DNA of 64,000 nucleotides from Echinometra lucunter. Lineage: Eukaryota; Echinodermata; Echinoidea; Camarodonta; Echinometridae. The notes under the pieces were generated by a model. The model searched no databases, was not told where the DNA came from, and was given only the letters and a program-made list of their open reading frames with translations. The stretch lies in contig CM057156.1 in the NCBI GenBank assembly GCA_029962745.1, positions 394,529 to 458,528 on the forward strand, read 5' to 3'. This document shows positions 1 through 12,817 of the stretch, piece after piece. Made by a program: the position numbers and the translations under genes. The stretch's first letter is position 1, and each line of letters starts with the position of its first letter.

Positions 1-2040
1 TTTTTCTTTTCATTTTGGTCACTCGAAAAAAAAAATAGGGCCGTTGCCCCCTGCCCCCTTTAGCGTCGCCCATGTTTTCGACGAAATAAGATCAAATTGA
101 AATAAAGAAAAAAAATTAGACCGAATGTTTTCAAATCATGTTAAGAATTATGTGTAGGTGAAAGCTGAAGCTGTAAATGCGGGATCAAGGCAAAATGTCT
201 GAAAAATTACATAACAGACGAAGTACATGTTTGTGCCACTGCCAATCAATAGTTTTCTGTGGAAAATACATCGAAAATTTTCCTTAATTCCATTGAATGC
301 CCCAAAATTTATAGTACATTTGAAGAATCACCGATCATTGGAATTTTAATTTGTAATCCCCTTCTAGCTTCTCATGCATACCGATCAAGAATCCAATGCG
401 CATATTATCCATAGATAGAAGAGAGTGGGGAAAAGAGAAAACAAAAGACTTGATCGTGACCTCAACACCTGCATGCACTGGCCTTAAGTGACCCCATGTT
501 TGTTTACTTCTATACTGGGCGCGGCCGTCTGGCTGGCTCTCTCTCTCTCTCTCTCTCTCTCCCTCTCTCCTTCTGGAGTTCAACTCGTGGCAATTGCGTA
601 ATTTACAAGTGCTGCAAATCTTTCAACACTGGTCTTCTAAAGAGGAATTTAAAGGGGCGGATTAGCATAATATCGATATGAGTTTTTTTTTCTTTTCATG
701 AGTGGATATAGCAGAAAATCTATGGCCTTACCGCCAAATATTTAAAGGAGTGGACTACCTTTATAAATACTAAACTTGTTCTGCTGAAGAGAGAGAAGAA
801 CGGAAGCAAGAGTATAAAGCGGAATAAAGGATACGATATATTAATTGTTTTTTCGTGGGTGATTTTCTTGAAATTGATCGATGTGCTCATAATAATAGGA
901 GCAGAGGAGAAAGAGACGAGTATTAGAACAAACAATTTCGTGCCCTTTGTTTTAATCCGTGCGCGCGCTAGTTCAAAGATTGGCATGGCGGAGGCTCAAG
1001 ACAAACATGAAGAATGAAAATGAAATGAAGAAATGATCATAATTATAACTAAATAAAATAAAAGTGCAGGGAATGTGAACAGAAAAAAAAAAGAAATGAA
1101 ACAATCTGAAAATGAAAGGATGTGGAACAATGAAAATTGAAAATGATTACGAAGATTGAACAGGTCTTGCGAAGTGGGGAGTGATCGTGTCGAATCAAGA
1201 CACAAAATTAGGATTATTAAACTATGGAAGGGACACATAATTATTATAAAGCTATGGAAGAGAGTCCCTCGATCTATATTGAGGAAAAGAATGAGGGTAG
1301 CGCATGTATAATTGAATCGTAGAAGCCTAACTCCTCAGCACAGAAATGAAGAGAAAGAACATTGTCGTAGACGTCCGTAGGTCATGTGGCAAACCATATA
1401 TTTATGTCAAATCTTCCATTTCTGTCTTTTTTTCTCTCTCTCACAACATAGTGTCTTATATATTCCCCCTTCGACTAATTTATTAATAATCGACGGTATT
1501 CCCACTTGTCCTAACGTAACCTCAATTTCAACCAATACAGTCACGTAAATCACTGCACCGAAAACACTCACTGCACTGCATGCACTGCATTCGTAGTTGC
1601 ACATGATTTTCGTCTGCACCGAGTCCAGACAAGACCCGACACGCTCGCAAACAAAACTCACAAAACCAAGGATTTTTACTCTGGGATTTTAATTCAGCAT
1701 CATGAAATTAAAAGGGATTTTGAAGTAATAAACAGTTTACATGAAGGTATGTCCTCTTTTTTTGGTCAGAGTTTGTCTTGTTTTGCTTTACAACAACATA
1801 TTTAATTTAGTCGAGAAATGCGATACGTGTTGGATCTATGTAGTAGACCACATAGATCTACTTATCGCATTTAGACACTCGAACAGTGAGACAGACGAAG
1901 ATTTTTTTTCTCAGTTTTATAATGAATTAGAGAAGAAAAAAAGAGTTAAGTTACACCATAAACTTCACAAGCGTCATTTTCATCAACCATCATTACCATT
2001 CCATCATCATTTCATCATCAACAGCAGCTATTTCAACCAT
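1..2040. other. AT-rich non-coding segment
   Basis: No exon with good splice sites or recognisable protein similarity was found on either strand. The longest open frames are short and low in complexity. A CT microsatellite sits at about 536-569. The segment may be intron of the minus-strand gene at 4802-7046, whose downstream exons must lie to the left, but nothing here confirms that. Confidence 0.4.
536..569. repeat. (CT)n microsatellite
   Basis: An almost pure run of CT dinucleotides, ending in a CCCTCTCTCC stretch. Confidence 0.9.
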
Positions 2041-2044
2041 CATC

Positions 2045-2395
2045 CCCGTCATCAAGCTCGGCGTTCCGCATGATGTGTGTACACGTAATAGGCATACACA
2101 TGTGTTGCATAGCTAGTATCGTAAGTCGGTCATTGTTGCGTCACAATGCATGCAGCGTTCATCGCGCGCGCGCTCTACTTGGCCAAACCGATGAACCGAA
2201 GGCTTTGCCGTTCACCTTGAAATCCGCGCGTGCGCGCCCGGTGCCTCACCGAACGCGAACCGATAGCAAACCGAATGCCTCCCGCGGTCTGTCGGTGAGC
2301 AGCAAAACCTCGGGGAGGAACCGCGGAAAGCTTCCGAAGCGTCTGGATACATTACCGTTCACCGAACCGATGTGCCAAAACCTTTAGACGGTAGT
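2045..2395. other. CpG-dense segment of unknown nature
   Basis: About 350 bp are clearly richer in G+C and CpG than the surroundings, with a CGCGCGCGCG run near 2166 and repeated ACCGAACCGATG-like words (near 2187, 2250 and 2360). An open frame crosses it on the plus strand but has arginine-rich, protein-like composition only because of the base bias. It could be a promoter island or an unrecognised repeat. No splice signals settle the matter. Confidence 0.3.
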
Positions 2396-3673
2396 GTACA
2401 TGTATAACATTAATGTGGAGAGCAGGAATGATAACAAGGAAATAGTACAAAGAATTGCTTTTTTTTTAAATCATCTAGATTATTTCATTCATATATTTTG
2501 GCATGCCAAACAATCACAACTAATAAACATAACTGTGCTTTAAAATCAGGTAAGTCTTTTGTATACATGTATTTCCTGTTATCTTCATCCAAGTCTCTGC
2601 TTCCTGATGCCTTTTACTTGCATCTAAAACAATAACATTTGAATCCATATGCTAAAGCTGATCATCTGGACTCTTGCCCAAACTGTTTTTTTTTTTTTTT
2701 CAGGGCACACAATATCCATGCTGATCGTTTTATATAATTTGGGAAGTTTTCATAACAGTGAATACTCAATGGATATCTGTGCCCTTTCAATTCTAATGAT
2801 TAATATAACTGGAAAAGAGAGGAAAATTTCCAACAAGGCAAATGCCACACAAAGAATATTTTTACCAGTGATTGTAATATCAGTTTCACTCTGTAATTTG
2901 TCTGGATGGTGCACTTTACTTGAGTCTTTATGAAAAATGCAACCAAATGCCATGGTGGAAAATGTTTAAAGTCACATTCAAAGAAAATCACAAATATGGC
3001 AGATGATGTATCACTAGAAACTGGAAAGCTAACAGATAGCAATCGTATCAGTTTTACATCAACTACATATATAATTTTAAAATGATACAAATAAAACCAC
3101 CTCCCAGCATCTGTGATATAAGAGCGATTCGCAAAAAAAAATAACGATGTTTTACTGACGTCACGAACGGGTTCAACCCTGTCCAAGTAGACGACTTCCC
3201 ATACAGAATGAACATAATTGCAGTGCAATTATTTCTCAAATAATAAAGAATTTAGTGTATTTTAACGTGCTCATTTTTACACCATTCTAAAAGGGAAATG
3301 AAACCAATTCTAATAACTGAAATCTCATTTTTGTAAATATACAGGACAAGAGTTAATGAACAATCAAAGAAACCACACTTTCAAATTGAAAAGCCCGCCG
3401 AATGATTGCATGGACGGTAGTCGCTCCCTCTTGAAACGCCGAACATAGCGCATTGTGTGCAGCTGAAAATGCAATTGCGTCTATTTTGTCGATTCCTTTA
3501 TCATTGTAACGCCTCATTTTCCGTCTAAATGATACCATGCACAGGGTTTAGGGAAAAGAATAGATTAAACATTTAGACTGACACTAATGAAGTGAAAGAA
3601 ATAACTGAATAGAGGACAACAAAAGAGGCACTGAAAATGTGTGAGATGTTATGGGAATCGTCTGCTTGTGTAA
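2396..3673. other. Non-coding segment, nothing recognised
   Basis: AT-rich sequence with a T run at about 2686-2700. A 61-codon open frame on the minus strand at 3353-3538 has balanced composition but no flanking splice signals or known motif. Confidence 0.4.
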
Positions 3674-4090
3674 TTAACCCATTCGTGACAGAGGTCCACA
3701 TTTTGTGGTTTGGCCTAATATCTTTTGATGCAAAGCCCTAAAAATCATACCAAATACATGAGCAGAAAGAGTAAAAAAATTCTACACAAACCGTGCCCAT
3801 TTTGGTTGCGTCAATATTCTTTGTTTGATGCTGAAAATTTTTTAAAGGAAAATAAGCATTAAAATCCTTAAATTGGCAATGTGATAGAAGGTTTAAAATC
3901 ACCGTTTTCCCCTGCAAATAGGCAACTTTTTGACTTCTCATCATAATTTCTGTCCATTTATATTCATTTCACATACATGACGTTTTATAAGAAAAATGTA
4001 GCAATAAAATAAGAATGCTGGTGTTGCCAATTTGAAGAATAAAAGCTGATCAAATTAGGCTTTAAATAATTCCTGTCACGAATGGGTTAA
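3674..4090 (-). mobile_element. TTAA-flanked piggyBac-like MITE, copy 1 (inverted)
   Basis: The element runs 3678-4086 between two TTAA tetranucleotides. Its ends are the near-perfect inverted repeats CCCATTCGTGACAG and CTGTCACGAATGGG. TTAA target duplication with CCC...GGG termini is characteristic of the piggyBac superfamily. At about 409 bp it is non-autonomous. Four further copies lie at 21996, 25199, 62043 and 63837; this one is in the opposite orientation. Confidence 0.85.
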
Positions 4091-4801
4091 CATCCCGCCC
4101 ATGACGTCACACATCTCAGCGGTGTTTGGAGAGCTCTACAGGTGCCATGACGGGGCTGTATTTTAGCGCCTGCTATTGATAATAATAAATACTTCGAATA
4201 TTTCTAAGCGATGTACTTTGACAAACGTGTTCAATCTAAGCTTCACCTACGCAACTATGAAAATTGAGTCAGTTTTTAAATCAATGAATATCTACTTTAA
4301 TTACCAACCATAATACCGTAAACATACATGTAGCAATTTAAAGTGTACAATCACCAAACGACATTTCTCTCTGTATGTTTATGGTATCAATCATTATACT
4401 ACATGTATAAAATGTGGGCTTCAAATATCATTAAAACTATGGGCTTCAAATATCACATCAATAAAAAGAGATTGCAAGTTTACAAAACAGTCAACTACAC
4501 TGTAGTGAAGAGACTAGTGGACACAAAAGTACAGGTACGGGCACACAAGAATTAGTAATTAGACCATTCACAGAACTTAACTGCCGTTTGATTTGGTACA
4601 TACATGTATATTGTATCACAGTAAAATAATTTCCTCCCTTCTCATTTGTAATCCTCATGATTTGACCATGTCTTTTGACCCCTTGAGCACGTTTTGATTT
4701 TAGTATAACATGCCTCTTCCAGACCCCAGCATAGTACGGGCTGCTCACAAAAATCAATTATTAGACAAATAAACAGATGTGAAATTTTGTATGACACTCA
4801 C
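4091..4801. other. Probable intron of the minus-strand gene
   Basis: The sequence begins, on the minus strand, with the splice donor GTGAGT at 4801-4796. No downstream exon was recognised within it. Confidence 0.5.
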
Positions 4802-7046
4802 CTATGCTTGTAGTCAGATTGCTTGGTTTATCAGCTTTCTTGCATGATAAATTCATCTCATCTCTTCCACCTTTCACAGGATCAGAAGGCTGCAGGTCAT
4901 CTTCCCCTGGGGAACAATGTGAGTGCTTCCGTTTCGTAGACTGTCGCGGCTTGGTCACCCTGGTCTTCCTGGAGGATGATCGGCGCTTCTTGGAGGCCAC
5001 CTTCTGATCAGTCCGGATGGATTCTTGATTCTCCTTGGAAGACAGTGTTGTTGATGATTCAGAGACTCTCTTAAAAGCTGATGCTGAAGCAGCAGTCAGG
5101 ATATTGATGAGATCATTTGCTGATTTCTTTCCTTTAGATCCATACCGCCTGGCTCTGTGTATGGGTCTCTTCATCTCTGGAGGTGTTGGTCCATCACACT
5201 TTTCAAGATTGTCCAGGGATTCTTGGTCATTTTCTTCTGTAGAAGCCCCATTCAAAACTAAGTGTGCTGTTTGCAGAGGACTTTCAACTGAAGCATTGGG
5301 AGGTGGGATAACCTGGTCATTAGTCACATCATCAATATTCTTTAAACGCTTTTCTGCCTTTGATGTTTCACATTTTTTCTTCATCCTCTGGGTCTTTGTC
5401 ACAACCCTCTCTTCTTTTCCAGTTTCAGCATCAATATGCTCATTGTCTGTCACAGTTCTCTCACTTTGTTCCCTACAAGAATGTTTGTTTCTCCTCTGTC
5501 TGTTAGATTTCCTACAAACATCATGACAGTGAGATGTTGCTCCAAGTTTACAGGTTCTGGATTGATCTTCACAATTAGTTGTCTTTTCTCCTTCAAGTGC
5601 TGGTTCAGGGGCTACTGACTCTGTCTCACCAGCATCCAGGTGTGTTCCCTCGCCTGCAGCTGAAACGTCTTCCAGAGTCTGGCAAACAGACGCCTTACCT
5701 CTACATCTCTGTATTGACTCTGAATTCTTTGAGAACATAGGAGCACCAGTAAATATTTGACTACTAACTGGTTCATAATCATCGACTTCTGCATCAAAGT
5801 CAGAACTCGGGTCCAAGATATCAGTATTTTCAGATCTTCTTCTTGAATTTGATCTTCTGTCTTTCACCTGTATGGAGTGATGATCTGGGTCATCTACCAT
5901 CATTGCATCCTTGCTACATGTATTTAGGTTCTCATCACATACTGAGGATACAATTTTGTTCTGGGAGTGGTCCTCATTTCTGCCTCTTTTTCTTGGTGAA
6001 GTTCTCCTGGTAACTGACAAGTTCAATCCTTCTTTCTCTTTTTGTTCTTTGCATGTTGTCTTAGAATCTTTACTTCCTACACTTGTTGACTTCTTTGAAG
6101 GTGACCTAGGCGTCGATGTAACAAAATCTTCCAGGAAACTATTCCTTTTTCTTTTTGTTCGAAGTGAGTAAGATTTACCTACAGGACTATGTTCTACTGT
6201 CTTACAACTTTGGCATTCCACTGTTTCATTTTTGGAAACACTACTATTCCTCTCAAACTCTGATTCAGACAGTTTCTGGTGTTTTTGCTCATCAGAACTC
6301 TCAATGTTTTCATTTTCACCCGATAGATCTTCCAATTCGCAGCATTTCTCTCCATTCTCCTCACAAGTTTTGTCCAAATCATTGCCATTTGATGTTTTGC
6401 ACTCTGACAAATGCTCAGACTGCAGGACATTTGTAGGTGAAGAGCTACATGCAAAGTCCAAATTCTTCTTTTCAGCAATCCCTGGAGAACTGCAGTCCTT
6501 TCTGCTAAGGTCTCTGAAGGAACTGATCTCAGAGTCTCCCTGTGACTTCACAACTTCATTTCTGGTGAGAGACTCTGCACTTTTGCCTTCATGTCCAACA
6601 CAAATTTCATCATCACCATCATCATCGTTGTCACTATATTCATCCACCCAGTTACAACCCGAATCTCTGGTCCAGTCTAAGCTGTCATCATCAGCATGCC
6701 ATTTTGAGGCTTCAAACATTTCAGGCAAAACATTTTTCGGTGTCTCACAGCTTTCCATACCATGTTCCGGAACTGAAGACAGATCATTACCCGATTTCTT
6801 CTCACTGCTGACTAAACATGAAGCAAGAGGAAATGTTTCTTGCTTCTCATCTTGTTCAAGATTACTCCCTTCCTGCAGAAATCCATCACTGTCTCCAACA
6901 GGGAATTGGTCATCTATGGCCTTACACGACAATTTATCATCACTGTCATCATCTTTGTCGTCCTGTCGAGCCCTCAGAGGACCCTGACCCACATAGATGG
7001 GGGTATCACTATCAGAGTCAAACGCAGAAATGTCCTCATCCTCCAT
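4802..7046 (-). CDS. Large coding exon of an unrecognised, probably nuclear protein (partial at its 3-prime side)
   Basis: A 749-codon frame begins with ATG at 7046 and ends at a splice donor (exon ends ATAG, intron GTGAGT) at 4802/4801, so the protein continues in exons to the left. The exon also carries 5-prime UTR up to a splice acceptor (TTTGCAG) at 7145, so a non-coding first exon must lie further right. The N-terminus is acidic (MEDEDISAFDSDSD); runs of Asp/Glu follow around residues 130-150. Basic clusters resembling nuclear localisation signals include SLRTKRKRN near residue 300, SPRKRGR near 350, and a Lys/Arg/Ser-rich stretch near 690-720. Several S/T-P-x-K/R sites suggest CDK phosphorylation. 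No globular domain was identified, and Ser, Glu and Lys dominate. This is a typical make-up for a disordered chromatin or DNA-repair scaffold, but that is inference. I do not recognise the family. Confidence 0.75.
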
Positions 7047-7209
7047 GTCTACTCAATAACAAGCTTTCCCTACTGTTCCACTGTGTACATGCAGCGATGT
7101 AGCTCAGAGATAAGCTCTCCATATAATGAGGTGTGTCAGGAAGTCTGCAAACATAAGACGAAAAATAAACAAATACAATTAATACACATACCATAATTGC
7201 TTGAAATCT

Positions 7210-8440
7210 CAACTGAATATACAAATAATGAATGTTTATGAGTGCAATGGACAGAATATTTCATGAGGTGAAAGATGAAATGATCCATTCAACGAGGCGC
7301 AGCCGAGTTGAATGGATCAATAATTTCATCTTTCACCAAATGAAATATTCTGTCCATTGCACGAAAGAAAACTAGATGAATCTTCGACCACGCGCGGTCG
7401 AACTTTATGCCTCCGCCATTACCAAATCAGAAATAAATGGCACTTCATGTTGATTTATTTTCATTTATACAATGACATCTTTGACCTTGACCTTTGACCT
7501 TGTGACCCCCAAATCTAATGAGAGCGTTGCCGTTTCCATATGCATACATGAGGCAAGTTTGTTGAACCGTCAAATGGTTACTGAGTTATCACAAGAACGA
7601 ACCATTTCTATGTACATAATGACCTCTATGACCTTGACATTTAACCTTGAGACCCCAAAATCTAATCAGATCATTGTCCCTCCCATATGCATAACTGTGC
7701 CAAGTTTGAGGTTGATAGGTCAAATGGTTCTTAAGTTATCGCGAGAACGAGCCATTTTTATGTGTTTTATTAGCTCTATGACCTTGACCTTTGACCTTGT
7801 GACCCCAAAATCTAATCAGATCATTGTCCCTCCCATATGCATACCTATGCCAAGTTTGAGGTTGATCTGTCAAACGGTTCTTAAGTTATCGCGAGAATGA
7901 GCCATTTTTATGTGTTTTATTACCACTATGACCTTGACGTTTGACCTTGAGACTCCAAAATCTAATCAGATCATTGTCCCTCCCATATGCATACACGAGC
8001 CAAGTTTGAAGTTGATCCGTCAAACGGTTCTTAAGTTATCGCGAGAACGAAAACGGGACGGACGGACGGATGTACGGACGGACGGACGTACGGACGGACG
8101 ACCCGAAAACATAATGCCTCCGGCAACCACCTACGGTGGGCGGAGGCATAAAAACATTCATTATTTGTTTTATATGACACCTAAACATAGATCAAATCGC
8201 AATAAATCAATAGCGCTATACGCTAGCGCGCTGTTCACTGCAAACACAATCGTTTTATACGTACGTATTGTGCCGGGCTCTCGGCGTTCGTGCAATGGAG
8301 CAAATCATATGGATCCAAGATTGCACGGTAAATGGAGCCACAATTGCACGAATGATGACGTCATAGTGCAATGGGACAAATGATCAATATCAAACAACCA
8401 ATCAAATGACAGGTATCTATTAAGGTGTTATATAATGGCA
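7210..8440 (-). mobile_element. Two-module palindromic repeat, split by a nested element
   Basis: This is the same repeat as 27336-27782, in reverse orientation. One module (7218-7362 plus a short remnant at 8152-8166) is a long palindrome whose arms read GACAGAATATTTCAT and ATGAAATATTCTGTC. The second module (about 8170-8436) has inverted ends ATATGACACCT and AGGTGTTATAT. A tandem-array element (7404-8153) is inserted between the modules, together with about 40 bp that the intact copy lacks. Confidence 0.7.
7404..8153 (-). mobile_element. Hairpin-capped tandem-array element with AGGTCA repeats (type C)
   Basis: The ends are inverted repeats, TTTATGCCTCCGCC at 7404 and GGCGGAGGCATAAA at 8140. 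The right end also folds into a hairpin (GCCTCCG...CGGAGGC, about 8114-8150). Next to it is a (CGGA)n-like microsatellite (8054-8100). The body holds four monomers of about 146-151 bp (starting near 7476, 7622, 7773 and 7924). The first, read on the minus strand, carries AGGTCAAAGGTCAAGGTCA, a direct repeat of the nuclear-receptor half-site with one-base spacing; the others hold the same block with some substitutions. No protein is encoded. The plan resembles the pearl elements described from bivalves, from memory and unverified. Confidence 0.7.
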
Positions 8441-10060
8441 AATAAACAATGATTCAATGTTAAAGTGATTACACAATGGTAAATTTTTGTTTGATATATG
8501 ATCGAGTATAGAATTCTAGGAAGAATAACCATAAAAATTTGATTATTTTCTATCAAAATCAATGTATTTTGGCTAATTTTCTCATAAAAAGTCAAGAGTT
8601 GACCAAAAAATTTGAGTATGAGGTATGACGTAAAAGTGGGTACCCAGCTTCGCGCATTGCAGTTGTGCTGCGCGCTAGACTGTACAATATGTACAGTACA
8701 CGTATTATTCCTTGCACGCATTTTGCTAGAAGTGTGCGACAAGGTACCCACTTTGACGTTATTTTGACGTCAAAGTGGGTACCTAGTTGAAACTGGGTCA
8801 CAGCTGAGGGATCAAAAATATCCTGAAATCTTACATTTGGGGGTTTCCTTGGCAACACGACTTTTTAAAAAAATTTAGGCAGATGAATTTCTGCTAATAA
8901 AATCATGCTCTTTTAAATGAACTAACATTGTTTCAGCAATGGGTACCCCCTTTAAGAAATACATGCAATAAATAATCTACATCATGTATGTCTACTGATA
9001 TGATCAAACAACATTACAAAAGGCCAGGGGCATCAATGAACTTGAAAATAAATCAAGTATGGAGTAGACTTGCATGTACATTTATTGACATTTGTTCATC
9101 TATTTTTATTTCTTGAAATTCAAGAGAGACTAGGGCAATTTTCTGACAAATAAGTTTTAAGTTTGGTGCAAGGCTAGGCATTCAAATTCTAGGAAAGAGT
9201 TCCTTTTCTACCCCCCTCCCCCCCCCCCCCCCCCCCGAACACTGAGCCCTAAACTCTAAGCCTATAAGCTAACCTAACCCTAAATAATCCCAGAATTCCA
9301 CTAATTTTATCGGCATACAAAAGAACTCTTGCGGATATCTGAAACAAGTCCATGTTTACGCTTTTAATATGTAAATGTCAAATAAAAATTCAGACAGGCT
9401 ACTGAATGATGTCTGGCTGTCTCAAAATACCCGATACATGTAAACAAAATTAAATAAAAATAACAACAGAGATCTAGGCTAATGACGACTGTTAGAGACA
9501 GAACGCTTCGGTCTAATCTAGAGTCTACACAAATACCGTCCATAGTAGGCCTACCATCTGACACGAAAGTGAAAAAAAAAGAAGGAAAAATATTCAATCA
9601 GAAATATGTAATTTTACAAGAAATATTAAGATTGTGGCATAATCTCTGACTAATTGCCAAATAAAAAGGAAAGTAAGAAGAAGAAGAAGTGATAAAATGA
9701 TCAGCTATGCAAGCAGCTTTCAGTTCTCTGCTTTGTTGAGATGACAATTGAGTGACTTAGATTCTAACCCTTCTTCCTCAACAATTTGACATCACACTAT
9801 AAATTATAGTCTAATTAAAAGACCACAGACTCATTAACACATCACAGCCGGCAACGACAGCACAACTTCCACAAGCAAGAAATTTACAATCCCCCCCCCA
9901 AAAAAAAAAAAAAAAAACACCAACAAAAAGCTAGTAAACTTCAGTAAGAACAATTTCCTCTCTTCATCCTCAGCTCAGCCGTCTCACTTTTTGAACTAAA
10001 GTCATTGAAGACAAAAGTCTGAAATTTCTCTCAGAATCAACTCTTCTCATCCACTTGGGC
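8441..10060. other. Non-coding segment with simple repeats
   Basis: No gene recognised. It includes a local inverted repeat (8625-8790), a C run at about 9220-9236 followed by irregular CCTAA-like words, and a C9-A18 composite homopolymer at about 9891-9918. Confidence 0.5.
8625..8790. repeat. Inverted repeat built on AAGTGGGTACC
   Basis: ATGACGTAAAAGTGGGTACC near 8625 is matched by its near complement GGTACCCACTTTGACGTTAT near 8742. A third copy, TTGACGTCAAAGTGGGTACC, follows at about 8763. The first pair could be the ends of a roughly 137-bp MITE whose right end has been duplicated in reverse. Confidence 0.45.
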
Positions 10061-10213
10061 TAGTCCAGGGACGTCAGGGGAGTTAAAAAAAAAAAAAAAA
10101 AAAAAAAAAACACGCTAACGCTATTTCTCCCCAATGGCAACTGACAATGGGGAGTAATAGCGTTAGAGATAGCGTTTTGTTCTTTTTTTAACTCCCCTGA
10201 CGTCCCTGGACTA
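10061..10213. mobile_element. Short hairpin MITE, 153 bp
   Basis: The ends TAGTCCAGGGACGTCAGGGG and CCCCTGACGTCCCTGGACTA are perfect inverted repeats. Inner sequence also pairs (AACGCTATTTCTCCCCA with TGGGGAGTAATAGCGTT), so nearly the whole element folds into one hairpin. A long A run (about 10085-10110) lies in one arm and a shorter T run in the other. A TA at each end would fit a Tc1/mariner-type target site. Confidence 0.75.
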
Positions 10214-10242
10214 ACTCGGGCCTCGGCTCAATCTCAGTAGTT

Positions 10243-10640
10243 TCAACAAGACAACATTCTTATTCTTACTTTTATTTGCCGTATCGTAGAGAACAGCATG
10301 CCGAGGAAAGTCACGATACCGGTACTCCCTTTCTCAAAAGCAGAATATTGCTGCCCACAATAAAATCTAAGAAATCGTACAACAGCTGTGAGTGTGAGTG
10401 CAACGGAACTTCGTAGTCGAACATGCGGAGAAGGCCCGGGGCACAAGAAGACAGCGTTCGTTTACTGAGCTGAGCTGAGTCGGACGCGACGCTCGCGGTC
10501 ACACTATACATGCACTGCATGCACTGTATGTTGTGATCGTAATGCGAAATTTTTATTTCAACACGAGATCGAGGAAATGACGCCCTCGACAGGCTCGACT
10601 GCAAGCGATTGTTATGTGAAACCATCTCCCTGGTGAAACT
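10243..10640 (-). promoter_or_regulatory. Candidate promoter or non-coding first exon, minus strand
   Basis: This stretch has higher G+C and CpG content than its surroundings and reads, on the minus strand, into a possible splice donor (AAAGTAAGA at about 10270). It lies about 3 kb upstream of the acceptor at 7145 that precedes the large minus-strand coding exon, so it could supply its missing first exon. A roughly 100-codon open frame crosses it but matches nothing known. Transcript data would decide. Confidence 0.25.
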
Positions 10641-12817
10641 AACACGAGTTCACTGAAGTGCCCTCATGATCTGTTTCGATCCAATATTTTACTTGTTTTT
10701 AAATACATACATGTTTTTTGGTCCACTTCATTATTAATCTTTATTTCATTTTATATAGTTATTTATTCATTTTGTTTTAACTTTTTGATTTTTTATTCAT
10801 TTTTTTTTTTTTTTGGGGGGGGGGGAATGGGGATTTGTTTTGAAATGCATAACCTAGAGGCCACTATACCATTATGAGCTCTTATACATGCAGAGTATGA
10901 TGCAATCCTCAAAATTAGAATAAGTAAATTGACCCTATAGTATGAGTAACACAGAACCACTCCTCAGAAATAAAAAATTTAAGCCCTCGACCCTAGCCAA
11001 CAATGTGCAAGCAAGTCCCGAGCGCGACTTCTCCGTATGATTATGTGAAACTAGTGATGTAGTTTAACAGCAAGATTGCCCTCATTATTTACTGCAACTC
11101 TGATATGCCATGGAACAAAATATTTTGTTTGTTATATACTTTTGCCCATTTTCAATTTCAAACTGCATGTAGTTCGTTCTAATCGGATCACAGACCTAAA
11201 AAGATGGACTTATTCACCATCCATTGTTAATCCCAGCCCGCGGGGGCAAGTTCCGCGTGCATTATATCATTTATGTATATGTAACCCGGTACCCCCAACA
11301 AACAACCAATAAAAAAATAAAAAATAAAAAAAACAGTGTTTACCCATTGGCTTTCACCGCCTAGGCAATGTAGATGAAATTTATGTCTCACCCCAAACAT
11401 TTAAAACATCCATACGTTAAATGGAGGATATGATTGTTAAATTGGGAGCGTACAGTGAAAAGGGTATCAAAATTGTAGTCAGGAAAAAAGGGTATACTTT
11501 TACAACAGTTTAGGTGCTTGTACTTGATTTAGGGTAGGGAAAACATGAAAAAAATATTTGTTTAAGGTATTCTGAGATGGAAGGATAATTACATGTTTAG
11601 GATCCATTTTGAAAGTCCATGTACGAGCGGCATGGTGTCCGCCTTGTATATGACAGTGCCCCCCCCCCCCCCCCCCGATGACGCATTTGTGTCGGACCTC
11701 CTTGATTCATTACTGCAAGTTTCAAAGTTCTATATTTTATTGATTTAAATCTGTACATATTGGATTATTCTTATTTTTCACAGAATGCAACAACAATTTT
11801 ACAAAATATAACAGAAACTGCACGAGTCAAGAAGATCAAAGTCTTTATTTGGGATATGAGCCCATGATTCTTATCATGTTTTATATTGCTAATCTGAAAG
11901 CATGCATCGCAATAAAATCTGACTGGGTAGTATCTGTCTCTAGGGGAGGCCCTGCGGGGGGGGGGCAGGGGGCGAATGCCACCCCCATGATTTTTCAAGT
12001 AATAAAAAAGGGGGAAAGAGGAGGAAGAAGAAAGAACAGGGTGGGAAAAGAGAGGCCTGGGGCTTGCAACCAAATACCCCTATTTGTTCATTTAAAACGG
12101 CAATAAATTCACCTGTGGGTCATCTTACCCCTATCAAAATACCCCGGCGCCGCCCCTGTCTGTCTCCATTATAACCTTCACACAAACAATGGAACTAAAA
12201 CTTATCAGATCACCGACACTGTCAGTAGGATGCAGGGTGTCAAAGAAGGGCGGGGCTCAAAATACAATATCCATATCTATATGCGCCGGAAGTGGGGGGG
12301 GGGGGGCAGAGTGGGCAGTTGCCCCTAAATCATACCAGGGAGGCAAAATCGATTCCCCCCTCCCCTCATATTTGGGCAGTGCGAATATAAAATTTCTGTA
12401 CATTTTCGCCACCAAAATTGCACCAAAACAAAAAACAAAAAACAAAACACCGCCCGCTTCGCTCGGCGTATAAGTTGTGAAAATAAAGAGTTGCTTTTCG
12501 GGTAAAAAGCGTCGGCCACGTCGCGAAAATGGGTGCCATTCATAACCCTTTCATCTGTTCATTGCCAGTGCCCGGTCTCTAACACCACCATGCTACCAGC
12601 GGTGAACAAATAATCCTGTTTCATAATGATGAGAGATGATGGGGAAAGAATTGATAACCGTGATCGAATAAAGCAAAGTTGCATTTTTATTTTCTTAGTG
12701 AAAACTTCTAAACCTTGCAATTTTGAAATATAAAGAAATGTGTATGAAAGGTGGAGAAATTCCAGTGTTGTCACTCTATAGTCAAAGGTGTAACCATGAT
12801 CGTTCAGCAACCCAGAA
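10641..12817. other. Non-coding segment, low complexity
   Basis: Contains a T-run/G-run junction (10800-10826), an A-rich tail (11310-11334) that could be the 3-prime end of an old retroposon, a C run (about 11658-11676) and G runs (11956, 12294). No gene recognised on either strand. Confidence 0.5.

Noticed and set aside
1..120. GTTGCCCC/GTCGCCC words near the window start, similar to words near 12130, 12320 and 59210
   Set aside because: Probably ends of old repeats, but the shared words are too short and C-rich to define an element.
3353..3538. A 61-codon minus-strand open frame as a downstream exon of the gene at 4802
   Set aside because: Composition is plausible but no flanking acceptor and donor in the right phase could be found.
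5035..5526. Long plus-strand open frames at 5035-5526 and 6232-6987
   Set aside because: They are complements of the minus-strand 749-codon exon, with composition explained by it (Ser/Phe/Leu-rich shadows), and they lack splice context.
10311..10625. A 104-codon minus-strand open frame as a new gene
   Set aside because: No recognisable motif, no acceptor or homologous pattern; the region is better treated as a possible promoter or untranslated first exon.
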